44,699 nt of DNA from Marisediminitalea alba (GTDB lineage Bacteria > Pseudomonadota > Gammaproteobacteria > Enterobacterales > Alteromonadaceae). The notes beneath the pieces are model-generated. The model did no database searches and was not told the DNA's origin. It saw only the letters and a list, made by a program, of their open reading frames with translations. Shown in pieces: positions 35,124-42,412 of the stretch (positions within the stretch are counted from its first letter, which is position 1; each line of letters opens with the position of its first letter). The stretch covers positions 1 through 44,699 of the forward strand of contig NZ_PVNP01000200.1 of the NCBI RefSeq assembly GCF_002993365.1, given 5' to 3'. The translations under genes were made by a program, and so were the position numbers.

Positions 35124-35428
35124 CAACGAGGATGGCTGTCTTAAATCTGTAATATAAATGACATAATTGACTTAATAATCGCCGAACGGTGCTGATTGTC
35201 TGATTTATTGTGATGAATTATTAAAAATGGCCTATGGCTCGACGGCACTTTGCGCTAGAATGCGCCGCAACCATTAAGGTAATTGTATAAAAATTCAACC
35301 AAACCAAGATGCTTAAAGTTTTTTTATTGCCAGTACTGAGTAAACCGACAGAATTTGCTCAGACAACAGAAACTCAGTTTCCTGCATTTTTCGTGGCATA
35401 CAGCTAGGCACAACCGGAGCGACTGTCT
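35124..35428. other. Gap between phoU and the PiT transporter gene
   Basis: These 305 bases contain no ORF and no terminator hairpin that I can see behind phoU. A TAGAAT hexamer at about 35253-35258 is a possible -10 for the transporter gene but lacks a clear -35. No Pho box was found, consistent with PiT transporters usually not being PhoB-dependent. Confidence 0.4.
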
Positions 35429-36694
35429 GTGGAAATCCTACAAAGTTATGGCATGATCCTGATTATCCTCGCTGCCGTTGTTGGTTTTGTAATGGCGTGG
35501 GGGATTGGTGCTAACGACGTGGCGAATGCCATGGGAACCTCAGTAGGTTCTAAAGCGTTAACTATCAAGCAAGCCATCATTATTGCGATGATCTTCGAAT
35601 TTGCCGGCGCCTATCTGGCCGGTGGCGAGGTGACATCGACCATTCGTAAAGGTATTATCGATACCGCATACTTTATTGATATTCCCGAATACCTGGTCCT
35701 GGGTATGATTTCTGCGCTGTTTGCTGCCGGAATCTGGCTGGGCGTGGCGTCTTATCTGGGTTGGCCTGTGTCTACCACCCATTCCATTATTGGTGCCATT
35801 ATCGGCTTTACCGCTGTTGGTGTGAGTATGGATGCCGTTGCCTGGAGCAAAGTGGGCGGCATTGTGGGCAGTTGGGTGGTTACCCCGGCTATCTCCGGCA
35901 TTATTGCTTACCTCATCTATCAAAGCGCCAGTAAACTGATTTTCCAAACCGACAAGCCGTTTGAAAACGCACAAAAATACGTGCCTTTCTATATGGCATT
36001 TGCCGGCTTTGTAATGGCGCTGGTTACCATTAAAAAGGGCCTCAAGCATGTTGGCCTTAACATGTCTGACACCTCTGGTTATTTGCTCGCTATCGCCCTT
36101 TCGGCAGTCATTGCCTTTATTGGTAAGTGGCTAATCAGCCGTCAGACTTACAGCCATTCAGACGATGCCGAACTGCAACGCGCTAACGTAGAAAAGGTGT
36201 TTGCCCTGCTAATGGTGGTAACTGCCTGTTGTATGGCTTTTGCCCACGGCTCAAACGATGTAGCGAATGCTATTGGCCCATTGGCGGCTGTAGTAAGCGT
36301 TGTGTCGACCGGCGAAATTACTGCCAGCAGCACACTGGCGCCGTGGATCCTGCCTTTGGGTGGGTTAGGTATTGTGGCCGGTCTGGCGCTGTTTGGTCAC
36401 CGGGTTATCGCGACCATCGGTGAGGGCATTACCCACTTAACGCCCAGCCGTGGTTTTGCGGCAGAAATGGCGGCCGCCTGTACCGTGGTAATTGCTTCGG
36501 GCACCGGCTTACCTATTTCGACCACGCAAACGCTGGTTGGAGCGGTGTTGGGTGTGGGCCTGGCGCGCGGCGTTTCGGCGCTCAACCTGGGCATTATTCG
36601 TAATATCGTGATCTCATGGATTGTAACGTTGCCTGCCGGCGCGATTTTATCCATCGCCTGCTTCTTCACTCTTAAGGCTGTTTTCGGCGTTTAA
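35429..36694 (+). CDS. pit: Low-affinity inorganic phosphate transporter, PiT family
   Basis: A 421-residue inner-membrane symporter with about ten membrane helices. The two inverted PiT signature repeats are clear: GIGANDVANAMGTSVGS at about residues 26-42 and AHGSNDVANAIGPLAAV at about 271-287, plus the GWPVSTTHSIIGAIIGF and GLPISTTQTLVGAVLG pair. Family members import phosphate, often as a metal-phosphate complex, with protons or sodium. The start is a GTG at 35429 with GGAG nine bases upstream. Located straight after the pst-phoU operon, it gives this locus both a high-affinity and a constitutive phosphate importer. A bidirectional terminator follows. Confidence 0.94.
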   Translation: MEILQSYGMILIILAAVVGFVMAWGIGANDVANAMGTSVGSKALTIKQAIIIAMIFEFAGAYLAGGEVTSTIRKGIIDTAYFIDIPEYLVLGMISALFAAGIWLGVASYLGWPVSTTHSIIGAIIGFTAVGVSMDAVAWSKVGGIVGSWVVTPAISGIIAYLIYQSASKLIFQTDKPFENAQKYVPFYMAFAGFVMALVTIKKGLKHVGLNMSDTSGYLLAIALSAVIAFIGKWLISRQTYSHSDDAELQRANVEKVFALLMVVTACCMAFAHGSNDVANAIGPLAAVVSVVSTGEITASSTLAPWILPLGGLGIVAGLALFGHRVIATIGEGITHLTPSRGFAAEMAAACTVVIASGTGLPISTTQTLVGAVLGVGLARGVSALNLGIIRNIVISWIVTLPAGAILSIACFFTLKAVFGV

Positions 36695-36734
36695 TAGCGG
36701 CCAGCATAGCTGCAGAGCAAAAGTATTCAGATAC

Positions 36735-36770
36735 AAAAAAATCCGATGGTTTTGCCATCGGATTTTCTTT
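36735..36770. terminator. Bidirectional terminator between pit and the small ORF
   Basis: ATCCGATGG (36741-36749) pairs with CCATCGGAT (36755-36763) around a 5-base loop. It is flanked by an A-run on the left and a T-rich run on the right, so it can stop transcripts from both sides. Confidence 0.88.
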
Positions 36771-36850
36771 ATGCGGTATGCACTTAGGTAACGCACCTGT
36801 TGCTTACGATTTAATACAAATCACCGTATTAGCGGCTCTATTTTTTGTTA

Positions 36851-36985
36851 TTAGTCGTGTGCCAGAAGTTTAGACTTCTTTTCGATTTTGCAATCCAGAA
36901 TACGCTGGGTATTTTTACGACCCAGGTAGGCGGCAATAGCGTACGGGTGCTTGCGTTTAAAAAATTTTGTGAATGCCTTAAGCAT
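36851..36985 (-). CDS. Small basic protein of 44 residues, unknown function
   Basis: A short reading frame on the minus strand: ATG at 36985, stop TAA at 36851-36853 followed by a second in-frame TAA. The product is Lys-rich (MLKAFTKFFKRKHPYA start, KIEKKSKLLAHD end), strongly basic and probably soluble, with one Cys. An AGGGGG ribosome binding site lies about eight bases upstream, and the bidirectional terminator at 36735-36770 closes the transcript. The upstream 36986-37190 stretch is AT-rich and could hold its promoter. These signals support a real gene despite the size. Possible roles include nucleic-acid or ribosome binding, but no family is recognised. Confidence 0.6.
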   Translation of the reverse strand: MLKAFTKFFKRKHPYAIAAYLGRKNTQRILDCKIEKKSKLLAHD

Positions 36986-37190
36986 GGTAAGCCCCCTTTT
37001 TTACTTGGTTTTTCACTTTTTAAAATTACATTATTACAGTTTTGTGATCAAGCGGATTTTGCGGCTGATACAAATCAGGTTCGGTTATTCTCCACCCTGT
37101 AATAATTTAACTAATTGATATATAGATACTAATTTTTACGATTGATGTATCAAAATTAATTTAAATAATTCGCCGATATGGCTGGAAAAG

Positions 37191-37222
37191 CCATCATAGA
37201 ACCATCATATTTAATCTATAGT
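37191..37222 (+). promoter_or_regulatory. Candidate two-repeat PhoB-like operator and -10 box
   Basis: Two CCATCAT heptamers start at 37191 and 37202, exactly 11 bp apart. A TATAGT -10 follows at 37217-37222, eight bases after the second repeat, the same geometry as the TonB receptor promoter. The heptamer matches the Pho-box consensus at five of seven positions, so regulator identity is uncertain. Confidence 0.35.
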
Positions 37223-37260
37223 ATTAAATGCAGGCTAAAAATAATGGTGAGGCAGCGACC

Positions 37261-38244
37261 ATGATTGGGCATTTCAACAACATTCTTTGTGTTATTACCA
37301 GTATCAGCGAGCAACAAGCACTGGTTGAACAAGCCTTACATGTGGCCGAAAGCCATCAGGCCTCGCTTACTCTGCATCTGGCTCTGGAAAGCTTGCCGCC
37401 AAATGCCAGTCTGGTAATGGCGTCATTCGCCTACATTGATTCGCAGCAGTCACTCAAAGAAGAAGCCCAGGAACGGCTCAGTGCTATGGTCGATAAGTTA
37501 AACGTTACTGAGCGGCCAGAGACTTTGGTGACGGTAGGCAAGCCTTATTATGACGTGATTCAGCAGGTAATGCATGCCGGTCATGATTTGGTGATCAGTC
37601 AGGCCAGAAGCGGTATGTCGGGCTTCTTATTGGGTGCCGACGCCATGCATCTGCTACGCAAGTGCCCATGCCCGGTATGGCTGATCCACGAAGAAACCGC
37701 GCGTAACTATAAATCGGTAATGGCGGCTGTGGATGTAAATTATCACTTCACCCGCGAAGAAAACCAGACTCGCTGGCAGTTAAACGAGGCGGTAATCGCC
37801 AGCGCTGCAGAAGTGGCCCTGCTCGAAAACGCTCGGTTACACATAGTGCATGTTTACGATGCTGCGCCCCGGCATATGATGCGCGACGGCTTGATGCGCA
37901 GCCATCAGCAGCAAATGGACAACGCCCTGGCTGAACTTAAAAAAGAACGTAGCGAAGAATTGGCCGAACTGGTAGACAGTCTGCAGCAGAAGTTTGACGA
38001 AAAAAGTTTAGGATACCTGCAACCTGAAGTGCACCTGGCCGATGGCCACCCGGCAGAGGGATTATGCCGCATGGCTGAGTCGCTACAAGCAGATGTGGTA
38101 GTAATGGGAACAGTTGCCCGGGTGGGCGTGCCAGGCCTGTTAATGGGCAATACCGCCGAAGATGTACTGAGTAACCTCGACTGCGCAGTACTGGCCCTCA
38201 AACCAGATGGCTTCGAATCAATCGTGCCGAAGGAAAATAACTAA
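37261..38244 (+). CDS. Tandem universal stress protein, UspE-like
   Basis: A cytoplasmic stress protein of 327 residues with two Usp domains in a row. The first ends in DLVISQARSGMSGFLLGADAMHLLRKCPCPVWLI (about 110-143). The second has MAAVDV at its start and DVVVMGTVARVGVPGLLMGNTAEDVLSNLDCAVLALKP near the C-terminus, the G-2x-G-9x-G(S/N) type nucleotide loop. UspE proteins help survival in stasis and oxidative stress. The ATG at 37261 has GTGAGG upstream; the earlier ATG at 37228 has no ribosome binding site and lies about where transcription from the -10 at 37217 would begin. The GIY-YIG gene follows after 62 bp. Confidence 0.9.
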   Translation: MIGHFNNILCVITSISEQQALVEQALHVAESHQASLTLHLALESLPPNASLVMASFAYIDSQQSLKEEAQERLSAMVDKLNVTERPETLVTVGKPYYDVIQQVMHAGHDLVISQARSGMSGFLLGADAMHLLRKCPCPVWLIHEETARNYKSVMAAVDVNYHFTREENQTRWQLNEAVIASAAEVALLENARLHIVHVYDAAPRHMMRDGLMRSHQQQMDNALAELKKERSEELAELVDSLQQKFDEKSLGYLQPEVHLADGHPAEGLCRMAESLQADVVVMGTVARVGVPGLLMGNTAEDVLSNLDCAVLALKPDGFESIVPKENN

Positions 38245-38306
38245 CCCACAGTGCAGTTGTCTGCCCGTTGGTATTTCGCGTGAAATAGCCTCTCAGGAGG
38301 CTAGTC

Positions 38307-38603
38307 ATGATCGAAAAATACCCGGCAGTTTATATACTCACTAATTCCTATAAATCCGTGTTCTACACCGGCGTAACCACCAACCTGTTACAACGGATAT
38401 ACCAACACAAAATGCACCTGGCCGACGGCTTCAGCAAGAAATACGGCTTAAAGCTATTGGTGTATTTCGAAATGCACGAAGACATCGAAGCCGCTATTCA
38501 ACGGGAGAAGCGCCTCAAGCGCTGGCGCCGGGATTGGAAAATAAAGCTCATTGAAAAACAAAACCCCCACTGGCAGGATTTATACCCGCTAATACAGGGG
38601 TGA
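38307..38603 (+). CDS. Small GIY-YIG nuclease domain protein
   Basis: A stand-alone GIY-YIG endonuclease domain of 98 residues. VYILTNSYKSVFYTGVT carries the two-part GIY-YIG signature (YIL and YTG forms), the catalytic Arg is in LLQRIYQHK near residue 30, and the metal-binding Glu is in AAIQREKRLKRWRRDWK near residue 65. This is the short family often annotated as excinuclease-like or YhbQ-like, without known cellular role. AGGAGG at 38295-38300 gives a strong ribosome binding site, but it lies in a GCCTC/GAGGC hairpin (38288-38301) that could mask it. Repeat cluster B begins about 60 bp beyond the stop. It lies behind the Usp gene on the same strand. Confidence 0.9.
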   Translation: MIEKYPAVYILTNSYKSVFYTGVTTNLLQRIYQHKMHLADGFSKKYGLKLLVYFEMHEDIEAAIQREKRLKRWRRDWKIKLIEKQNPHWQDLYPLIQG

Positions 38604-38662
38604 CGCAGGGTGCAGAACATCGGTATGACTATTATATTCTTGTCATTCGGGATAATAAAATA

Positions 38663-39125
38663 CTGTTATCCCGGCCAAACAACAGCTGTCCCCGGCCAAT
38701 ATTAAACAGTCATCCCGGCCAATAAAACACTGTCATCCCGGCCAATAAAATACAGTCATCCCGGCCAAAAAATTACAGTCATCCCGGCCTCCGAGCCGGG
38801 ATCTCACAAACAGTCTGGCTCAGCCCAAATAGTCTTTTGTGGAGATCCCCGCCCAAGAGCATGCGGGGATGACAGAGGGGGAGCATGCGGGGTTTACGAA
38901 CGGGTGGCATGCTGGGATGACTTTATTTACCCGTCATCCCGACCAATAAAATACAGTCATCCCGGCCCCCGAGCCGGGATCTCCCAAGCAGTCTGGCTCT
39001 GCTTAAATAGCCTTTTAAGGAGATCCCCGCTCAAGAGCATGCGGGGATGACGAAGGGGTTGGCATGCGGGAATGACGAAGGGGTTGGCATGCCGGGTTTA
39101 CGAACGGGAGGCATGCGGTGATGAC
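38663..39125. repeat. Palindromic repeat cluster B behind the GIY-YIG gene
   Basis: Five degenerate half modules of about 22-24 bp (CAGTCATCCCGGCCAATAAA type) run head to tail from 38663 to about 38776. Two full paired units follow, 38778-38873 and 38956-39051. Each has a left hairpin GTCATCCCGGCC...GGGATCTC, a spacer, and an inverted right hairpin GGAGATCCCCGC...GCGGGGATGAC. Outward of each lie further GCATGCGGG/ATGAC half modules. The 38604-39139 gap contains no gene. Confidence 0.88.
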
Positions 39126-39139
39126 GAGAAAAGGTCAAT

Positions 39140-40090
39140 CTAAAACGTATATACCTCGGCTTTGGTCAACATATCGCTGGCTGAGATATCTTCGGTAACA
39201 CAGCGCTTAATGTCTTTTTTATTGAAGATGTATACACGGTCGGCGCTTTTGCCTTCTTCGCTGCGGGCAAAGTCATCCAGCACAAAGGTAATGTGCTCAC
39301 TATCCGGTAATTCCCGCAAGCCCGCACCAAAGCTACACAGGGTATCGCCGATACTGGCTTCAAAGTTAGCCAGGAAAGATTTATAAGACTCCTCCTGGGC
39401 TTTCTTTTGCTTTTCCAGCTCGGCTTTCTTCTCGGCAGCCAGTTCTTTGGTTTCCTGAGCGATCACCTGTTCTTTCGCTTTAAGCTTTTCCAGCTCTTTT
39501 TGCATTTCTTTCATTTCTTTTTCAACTTCTTTCTGGCGTTCTTTGTCGGCCGTGCGAAGCTCAAATTCTAAATCACGGTTGCGGCGCTCCAGCTCGCGCA
39601 TTTCCCATTCTACTTCGCGGTGATCGCTGCGAAACTCCCGCATGCGGTCGTCAGTTTCCCGAATAATGTGCTCCACTTTACGGATCACCTGATGGGCGGT
39701 GTCTTCCCAGTCGGCCGACTCGAAAACTACATCATAGTCACCGTCAGTTTCTACATGCACACCATCGGCAGTTACAGTTACAGCAGGCGCTGGCGGCGCC
39801 GGTGGGGCTCCGGGGATATTGCTTAAGAAGTCGCCAAAGTTAAAGTCAAATACCCGCCCCATGCCGCCGGTACGAATAGTAAATACCACGCCCTGTTTGG
39901 CCAGGTAAGTTGACTCAATACTGCGAAAGCGTACTTTGTCTTTACGGGTGTCCTGTTTCAGGGCCGTTTCGATAACGCCCGACATAATCGTAAGCTGACG
40001 GTCGAGTTCGGGTAAATCCTGGGCCGCAGTGCTTAACGTTGCGCTACCGATTAATGTGCCCAGTAGCGTGGCAAGAGTGGTTACTTTCAT
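39140..40090 (-). CDS. Exported coiled-coil protein of the ECF sigma operon
   Basis: A 316-residue protein with a signal peptide (MKVTTLATLLGTLIGSATLS, cleavage near AAQ at about 22-24). A short globular part of about 60 residues and a Pro-rich GAPPAPPAPA linker follow. A long charged coiled coil spans roughly residues 130-240, rich in Glu, Lys and Arg, and a C-terminal domain of about 75 residues contains two Cys. It is not a recognised enzyme. The ATG at 40090 is preferred over an upstream TTG at 40102. It follows the anti-sigma gene by 20 bp, so it is the third gene of the sigma operon and likely a periplasmic sensor or the effector of the response it controls. Confidence 0.75.
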   Translation of the reverse strand: MKVTTLATLLGTLIGSATLSTAAQDLPELDRQLTIMSGVIETALKQDTRKDKVRFRSIESTYLAKQGVVFTIRTGGMGRVFDFNFGDFLSNIPGAPPAPPAPAVTVTADGVHVETDGDYDVVFESADWEDTAHQVIRKVEHIIRETDDRMREFRSDHREVEWEMRELERRNRDLEFELRTADKERQKEVEKEMKEMQKELEKLKAKEQVIAQETKELAAEKKAELEKQKKAQEESYKSFLANFEASIGDTLCSFGAGLRELPDSEHITFVLDDFARSEEGKSADRVYIFNKKDIKRCVTEDISASDMLTKAEVYTF

Positions 40091-40110
40091 AATGGTGTCC
40101 AATAGGTTGA

Positions 40111-40773
40111 TTATTCGGTAACGGCGGTATAACCGTCGTCGATGGCATTAATTTCACGTTGCAGCTGAGTGAGCTGGCGTGTGTAGTAGCGCTGGTCGTC
40201 GTCGCGCTGCTGGTTAATAAACTGCACCAGTTCGGCAAAGTCTTCGCGGCGCTCCTGGCGGCTCGACTTTAATAAGTACTGCGCAAGCTGGGCACTGCTG
40301 TCTTGTTGCTGTTGCTGCAGGGCATTGACATACTGGGTAAACATGGCCTGATTGGCCTGTTGGTAATCATTTATACGATCGGCTACCAGTGCGGCCACTT
40401 CGGCTTCAGTTGGGCCAGCCGGTGCACTTTGAGCAAAGCCCATGGTAACGCGACCTTCTTCTACCTGAACTGAAAAGCCACTGAGCACCATCACCATAGC
40501 TGCTGCGGACATGGCCATCGACACCGCTGGCAGCCCCTGCCATTGCCACCACTTAGGTTTATCCGGGGCAATAAAGGTTGCGTTCTTATCCCAGGCGGGC
40601 ATGGGCGGTGCGCTGAACTGCTCGGCCGCCACATTAAGCTGGGTAGCGGTGGCAACCCGGGCCGCAAACTCGGCATCGCTGATGCACAACGCCTCAAACG
40701 CAGCGCGTTCGTCTTCTGTCAGGGCGTTATCGAGCCACTGACCAAACAAATATTCAGGGGATTGATTAACCAT
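40111..40773 (-). CDS. Probable membrane anti-sigma factor
   Basis: A 220-residue single-pass membrane protein directly downstream of the ECF sigma gene, which it overlaps by 8 bp. The N-terminal ~70 residues (EYLFGQWLDNALTEDERAAFEAL) resemble anti-sigma N-terminal domains; a membrane helix follows at about 82-104. The rest is Gln-rich and helical (NALQQQQQDSSAQLAQYLL), probably periplasmic. The zinc-binding HxxxCxxC motif of ZAS anti-sigma factors is absent. Role assigned mainly from operon position and topology: it should sequester the sigma factor until an envelope signal arrives. Confidence 0.7.
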   Translation of the reverse strand: MVNQSPEYLFGQWLDNALTEDERAAFEALCISDAEFAARVATATQLNVAAEQFSAPPMPAWDKNATFIAPDKPKWWQWQGLPAVSMAMSAAAMVMVLSGFSVQVEEGRVTMGFAQSAPAGPTEAEVAALVADRINDYQQANQAMFTQYVNALQQQQQDSSAQLAQYLLKSSRQERREDFAELVQFINQQRDDDQRYYTRQLTQLQREINAIDDGYTAVTE

Positions 40774-41308
40774 GTTCTACCTCCAAATCCAGCTTTAACT
40801 TCGACAGGGCGCTGTACAGGCGCGACTTCACCGTGTTGCTGGAGAGTCCCAGCTGATCGGCGATTTCCTCAAAAGTAAACTGGCCAAAAAATTTCAGTTC
40901 AATCACAGCCCGTTGGGCAAGCGGTAAGCGCTGCATGGCATGCGTTAACGACTGACTGGTAATGTCGGTCATTAATGAATGCTCGGGCGTTGGGCGTTCG
41001 CAGCTCAGCTCTTCGCTGTCTTCAAGTGGAGTATCCGGGCGTTTACGCCGATAAAACTCAATACAACGAAAATGCGCAATGCGATACAACCAGGCCTTAA
41101 AACTGCCTTCACCACGAAAGTTCGACAGGCTCTTAAATACCGCAATAAAAATATCCTGCATCAGGTCGGCCGCGTCGTGTGGCGTGCCTGTCATGCGAAT
41201 ACCGTACTGATAAATACCGGTTTCGTAGCGTTTGATCAGCGTGAACCAGGCTTTCTTACTGCCCTTTAAGGCCTGTTCAATAAGTTGTTCGTCACGCTTT
41301 TCAAACAC
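40766..41308 (-). CDS. ECF-type RNA polymerase sigma factor
   Basis: A 180-residue extracytoplasmic-function sigma factor with region 2 (DAADLMQDIFIAVFKSLSNFRGEGSFKAWLYRIAHFRCIEFYRRKR, about 46-91) and region 4 (LPLAQRAVIELKFFGQFTFEEIADQLGLSSNTVKSRLYSALSKLK, about 128-172). The start is a GTG at 41308. Its end overlaps the anti-sigma gene, so both are translationally coupled. The subfamily and target promoters cannot be assigned from this window; auto-activation is usual for such operons. Confidence 0.93.
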   Translation of the reverse strand: MFEKRDEQLIEQALKGSKKAWFTLIKRYETGIYQYGIRMTGTPHDAADLMQDIFIAVFKSLSNFRGEGSFKAWLYRIAHFRCIEFYRRKRPDTPLEDSEELSCERPTPEHSLMTDITSQSLTHAMQRLPLAQRAVIELKFFGQFTFEEIADQLGLSSNTVKSRLYSALSKLKLDLEVEHG

Positions 41309-41354
41309 CGGATATTCCCATTTTTATGATTGTGTTGTGGGTATAGTCGGGGGG

Positions 41355-41376
41355 CAGGGCAAAAAAGTTTGCCCTG
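41355..41376. terminator. Hairpin between the OxyR-like gene and the sigma gene
   Basis: CAGGGCAAA (41355-41363) pairs with TTTGCCCTG (41368-41376) around 4 bases, within the 75-bp gap. It lacks a T-tail in the direction of the minus-strand genes but has TTTT on the plus strand, so it is a weak terminator at best or part of the sigma promoter region. Confidence 0.45.
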
Positions 41377-41383
41377 TTTTAAA

Positions 41384-42292
41384 TTAATTTAGCGTAGGAA
41401 CCGGTAACAAGGGAGAAAGAATTTCGCCTACCCGGCGGAACAGCCGCATACGCGTGGTGCCCGAGCGCCAGACCAGGCCAATTTCACGGTACGCTTCGTC
41501 CTCTGAAGGAAAAGACACCAGGTTGGTGTTTTTCAGCAGATCCTGGTTTAACGCCAGCTCTGGCAAAAAGGTGTAGCCAAGCTTGCTGTTCGCCAGCTGC
41601 ACCAGCGTGTATAACGAACTGGCGGCCAACGAGCTTATCTGATCGCTGTGCTGCAGGTTACAGGCACTTACTGCATGGCCTGTCATGCAGTGTTCCTGCT
41701 GCAGTAAAAAGATACTCTTTTTCGGCAGGCTCTGAATATCCAGCGGCTTAGGTAATTGGCTGGCCAGCTCTTTATGGGCAATTAAATGAAAAGGATCGTG
41801 CCCCAGCACCATTTGTTTACAGCCCGGGGTTTCCATGGGCAGTGCCAGTACCAGCAAATCCAGACTGCCATCTGTTAACTGTTGCAGCAGATTGGCGGTG
41901 GTATCTTCCTGCAGTTCTAACTGGATCTCCGGTAAAAACGCATTAAAGGCACCCAGCATGGCTTCAAACAAAAATGGCGCAATGGTAGGAATAACCCCAA
42001 GCCGCAATTTACCGCGCTGCCAGTTACCGGCATTCTGCGCATACTCAACCAGCTCGCCGGCTTCCTGCAAAATAACCTTGGCACGCTCCACTACATCCAG
42101 GCCCAGCGAGGTAAACACAAAGGTTTTATGTTCCCGCTCCAGTAACTGACTACCAAAGTGCTCCTCCAGATTCTGGATAGCCGTACTCAGGGTAGACTGG
42201 CTCACATTACAACGCTGCGCCGCACGATGAAAATGCTGCTCCTGATGCAAGGTCACCAAATAATGAAGATGTTTTAAATTAGGCCATTTCAT
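41384..42292 (-). CDS. oxyR: OxyR-like LysR-family peroxide-sensing regulator
   Basis: A 302-residue LysR-type transcription factor. The helix-turn-helix is at about 18-46 (HFHRAAQRCNVSQSTLSTAIQNLEEHFG), with a substrate-like sensor domain from about 92. The redox pair is visible: Cys202 and Cys211, nine residues apart in EHCMTGHAVSAC, the same spacing as Cys199 and Cys208 of E. coli OxyR, where hydrogen peroxide forms a disulfide that activates the protein. The sequence around them differs, but the spacing and the preceding LQQEHC context support OxyR. No katG, ahpC or dps neighbour is present. The ATG lies 121 bp from the first palindromic half module of cluster C. Confidence 0.85.
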   Translation of the reverse strand: MKWPNLKHLHYLVTLHQEQHFHRAAQRCNVSQSTLSTAIQNLEEHFGSQLLEREHKTFVFTSLGLDVVERAKVILQEAGELVEYAQNAGNWQRGKLRLGVIPTIAPFLFEAMLGAFNAFLPEIQLELQEDTTANLLQQLTDGSLDLLVLALPMETPGCKQMVLGHDPFHLIAHKELASQLPKPLDIQSLPKKSIFLLQQEHCMTGHAVSACNLQHSDQISSLAASSLYTLVQLANSKLGYTFLPELALNQDLLKNTNLVSFPSEDEAYREIGLVWRSGTTRMRLFRRVGEILSPLLPVPTLN

Positions 42293-42412
42293 GCAAAGTA
42301 CTCGATTGTTATTTGTATTTTTAATCTAGTATATAGATAAAGATGGAAAATGCATCCTTAAATTTACTATCATTATGGTTATTAAAACATTGTCATCACA
42401 ACAAATATTATT

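Noticed and set aside
36845..37102. An 85-residue plus-strand frame opposite the 44-residue small gene
   Set aside because: No ribosome binding site, and it is the mirror of a better-supported minus-strand gene with terminator and Shine-Dalgarno.
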